From Paragorgia papillata (lineage: Eukaryota; Cnidaria; Anthozoa; Scleralcyonacea; Coralliidae): a DNA stretch of 64,000 bases. The position numbers and the translations under genes are program-made. Of this stretch, positions 61,235 to 64,000 are shown in pieces (the first letter of the stretch is position 1; each line of letters begins with the position of its first letter). The DNA lies in assembly GCA_035771165.1 (NCBI GenBank), contig JAWNZC010000351.1, positions 6,673,001 through 6,737,000 of the forward strand, written 5' to 3'. The notes under the pieces were generated by a model. It had not been told where the DNA came from. It did not search any database and saw nothing but the letters and a program-made list of their open reading frames with translations.

Positions 61235-62335
61235 ATACTTGTTTGCACATGCACAGTCAATCACTCCTGAATCTGAGATACTGTTATAGTAGCTGGCGCG
61301 CGGTGAAACCATTCCGTTCTAGTGAAGAATTATTTTACAATGCATGCAACTAGTATACATGGGCATAGGATCTCTCTGAAGTATATATACAGGCTCGTGA
61401 ACCAGTATTTTAATTAACAAAGATAGATGTTATAATACTCTATGCGTCTGTACTAATAGTGCACAAAAAACAGATGACGTCACAGCGTGTAAAGAGAAAG
61501 AAAGTATATATCCCACGAGACCCAGTCGAATTCTTTGCATGGACACATTGCATGGACAACCACAAGATGAAAATTGACAAGCATGTATAAACTTTCAACT
61601 CATGCATGGTTAAAGAGTTATGACAATTAGAACAGAATAAGCTTAGTTAAAATTTACAATTCTCGTTTAAAGGTTAAACAGCTTACATATGTACTTCAAC
61701 TTGGATAATGACAAACGCAATGTTGAATTAATAAATAGGACTTTCCCTTGGGGTATACAGTCGCCACATTCTCTTTTAAAGAGTCGTTTTTGAACCGCGA
61801 TTTTTTCATCTGCCTTTCATAAGTGTTTCTATTTCACAAAACTCGAAGTTAAGTCGAAACTGATGTTTCCATCGAAACTCGATGGAAACATGCACCCTAA
61901 TGCATAAGAGGTGGAATTTGTGATGTTGTGGATACTGAACTATTTTTATAATGAAAGAGCTATTTGTTAGTTTTTCTTGTTTACTATATGTGTGCAGATT
62001 TATAAAAGAAATTATAGTAGTGTCCATTAAGCTATAGAAACAGGCTCAAACAGCTGTGTCCAAAGTTTATACATGAGCTATACTGGTGTTCACGTTCCCA
62101 TGCACTGCGTGTTATTTCTCGTTCTCCAAAACTTTTCCTTGTGTTTCAATAACTGTTTAGAAATATACGAAAATGGTTTTGTTCAGTCTTAAATAAAATA
62201 GCAAGCCCACCTCACTAAATTGCTTTTGTGTTAAATATATTGTTTTAAAACCTCAGATTCTTTTCAAACATATCTGTACTGTACAACCTAATTATATAAA
62301 CATGCAGTTAAATTGAGAAATTACTCCTCTTTTAA
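61235..62335. other. Intergenic, nothing recognised
   Basis: One small palindrome, TTTCCATCG...CGATGGAAA at 61864-61888. Otherwise featureless AT-rich DNA. Confidence 0.45.
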
Positions 62336-62543
62336 GGCCCGTTTACACGTGCGATTTTTGGTGCGATAAATATCGCCAACTTCTAATTTAGATACATGTT
62401 AAGTAGAAAAACAGTCTGCGGATTGTGTGCCGTGGTTTCATCTTCCTTACTTTTCTGCTCGTTCGTATAATTGCTTAACATGCATCTAAACCAGGAGTTA
62501 TAAATCGCATCAAAAATCGCACGTGTAAACGGGTCTTTAGGCA
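62336..62543. mobile_element. MITE, GGCCCGTTTACACGTGCGAT ends
   Basis: GGCCCGTTTACACGTGCGAT with TTTTGGTGCGAT is inverted as ATCGCATCAAAAATCGCACG and TGTAAACGGGTC. TTAAGTAG...GCTTAACATGCATC inner segments also pair weakly. The CCCGTTTACACG end recalls the 42322 element but differs beyond it. Confidence 0.8.
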
Positions 62544-62786
62544 TTTCCAAGGTCATTGGGTGCTGGAGGCATGCTCAAAGTTATAAAAGAGCAGGAAAAA
62601 TACTTAAGAAGCTCTCACAGCGATATTCAAGGCCTGCGTCAAGATTACTTTTTTGTCTGTTTTGAGTACTTCCTTTACCTCACAAGTACATATCTAAGCT
62701 ATATTTATCTATATCTAAGCTATATCTATGATATAGAGTATTGTTTCCGAGGCTCGAGAACTCTAACCTTTATTGTATATGTGTAT

Positions 62787-62792
62787 ATATAT

Positions 62793-62850
<58 letters not shown>
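62787..62850. repeat. (TA)n microsatellite
   Basis: About 60 bp of alternating TA, immediately left of the next MITE. Other TA tracts are at 53441-53461 and 57981-58008. Confidence 0.95.
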
Positions 62851-62852
<2 letters not shown>

Positions 62853-62853
<1 letters not shown>

Positions 62854-63059
62854 CTAAATCAATTAAGGTTGTCCTGGCCAAAGCCAAAAGGTCAAAGCCA
62901 AGCGCGAAAATGCTCGTTAATAATCCCCAGAGAGACAAGTTTGATTTATTTTATGATTTTGGCCTATAAATATAGTAAATCGTGCTTCGCTATTTAAATA
63001 GTTATTCCCATCGTACTTTTCGCGCTTGGCTTTGGCCAGGACAACCTTAATTGATTTAA
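62853..63059. mobile_element. MITE, AAATCAATTAAGGTTGTCCT ends
   Basis: TAAATCAATTAAGGTTGTCC with TGGCCAAAGCC is inverted as GGCTTTGGCCAGGACAACCT and TAATTGATTTA. AAGCCAAGCGCGAAAA and TTTTCGCGCTTGGCTT pair inside. Confidence 0.88.
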
Positions 63060-63097
63060 GTATATATTGTAATTGAGAATGTAAATAATGCAAACCT

Positions 63098-63230
63098 TAT
63101 TAAAGGACATTGGCAACAAAAATTAAGTTTGTCTAATTTGAAAGAACTCATAAAATTGTAATAGAAGATCTTTTACAATTTTTTCATATCTTTCTTCGTT
63201 TTCAAGATATTTCAATTTGTTTAATATGTA
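63098..63230. mobile_element. Half copy of the 16270-16607 MITE
   Basis: AATTAAGTTTGTCTAATTTG, GAAAGAACTCATAAAATTG and TTTTTCATATCTTTCTTCG match the left arm of the MITE at 16270-16607. No right arm was found. Confidence 0.6.
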
Positions 63231-63439
63231 AATGAGATGGTCTCTGAGGTCAGGAGCAGGGTGCAGTATATTTTCACACGTAGCAAAATCAGTTATATCT
63301 CTAAATTTGTTCAACGAAGTCACTTGAAACTGTGCACTTAAAAACGCCTTGTGACACTGAACATTTCATAACTGATGTTGCTTTGTGTAAAAATACTAAT
63401 ATATATATATATCACGATTTTTTTTTAACAACTTATTCT

Positions 63440-63586
63440 TGGTTTGCACTTGACGTCATGGCGGCCATGTTGGAGGAACTTTAACAAAAGAATCTCATTA
63501 GCAGCTATTGTATTTGGAGTATGTTTTCCTCCAACATGGCCGCCGTTTCTTTGTCTTCCAAATCTCAAGAGATTGATTGCAAACCA
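63440..63586. mobile_element. MITE with TGGTTTGCA/TGCAAACCA ends
   Basis: TGGTTTGCACTTGACGTCAT and GGCGGCCATGTTGGAGGAAC oppose TTTCCTCCAACATGGCCGCC and GAGATTGATTGCAAACCA. About 90% identical over its length to 13871-14016 by eye. Confidence 0.85.
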
Positions 63587-64000
63587 TCAATATATAGAAT
63601 ACAAATTTGTGAAGAATATTTGTGCTACGAAACGTATATAATGTATTTGTATTATATAGGTTTCTTTATGAAAATTAGATATAGATATAGATATTAATAA
63701 TACTTTATATATAGAGAGAGATAAGCTCAAAACGTCAGCGTTGTGTTATTTTATGACTATACTATTAGATACTCTGACACAACAGGATCATAACTGCATA
63801 AAAACAGTTCCGCTTCGCAGGCTATTACCTAGCCTGCGGATATTACCCCTCTTAAGTTATTTTCGTTAATAAAATTCTGAGCCTTGTACTTTTTTCTTTG
63901 ACGTCCTAATTAAGTTCCAGTGCTATAGCTTGCTTTTGTGTTCGAAGATTTCTTTCAGGTTATCCGCATATCTTTTACGATCAAGTTCAGAGACTATATA

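Overview
The window is animal nuclear DNA: widely spaced short exons with GT/AG introns, SINEs, a DIRS-type retroelement, a DUF3504-type (Crypton-like) tyrosine recombinase and a dense load of short inverted-repeat transposons. The two host genes and this mix of repeats fit a cnidarian, most likely an anthozoan. That is inference; no rRNA or mitochondrial marker is present to settle it.

Two conserved genes start back to back. On the minus strand, three exons (5867..5240, 2043..1882, 382..153) encode the first 340 residues of cytoplasmic dynein-2 heavy chain (DYNC2H1), the motor of retrograde intraflagellar transport; the gene runs off the left edge. On the plus strand, 19 exons between 6224 and 56101 encode a complete PDZD8-like protein of 906 residues: N-terminal membrane anchor, SMP lipid-transfer domain, C2, PDZ, a second C2-like region, a C1 zinc finger and a charged C-terminal tail. 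All 18 exon junctions are phase-consistent and the total is 2721 nt (906 codons plus TGA). The two ATGs lie 356 bp apart, so the genes probably share a bidirectional promoter.

The other ~90% is introns and intergenic DNA filled with mobile elements. Intron 1 (6371-11213) holds three nested insertions. Intron 16 (41757-50144) holds a decayed DIRS element, a second retroelement with a nuclease-like C-terminus split by a Mutator-like MITE, and perhaps a 7.6-kb TIR element enclosing both. Intron 17 carries the Crypton-like element with an intact-looking two-exon recombinase gene antisense to the host gene. After 56101 there is no further gene to the right edge, only MITEs, a SINE and microsatellites.

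The most interesting signal is a shared architecture found about ten times: a long hairpin, then a short TA-rich terminal inverted repeat, a body, a CCAATCA box, and the opposite terminal repeat. One of the ten carries the tyrosine recombinase, so the others may be non-autonomous relatives. In that copy the CCAAT box lies about 55 bp upstream of the recombinase ATG. Other notable items are a filled and an empty TTAA target site within the same repeat family, a SINE joining tRNA-like and 5S rRNA-like parts, several hammerhead-ribozyme-like motifs, and two large foldback elements.
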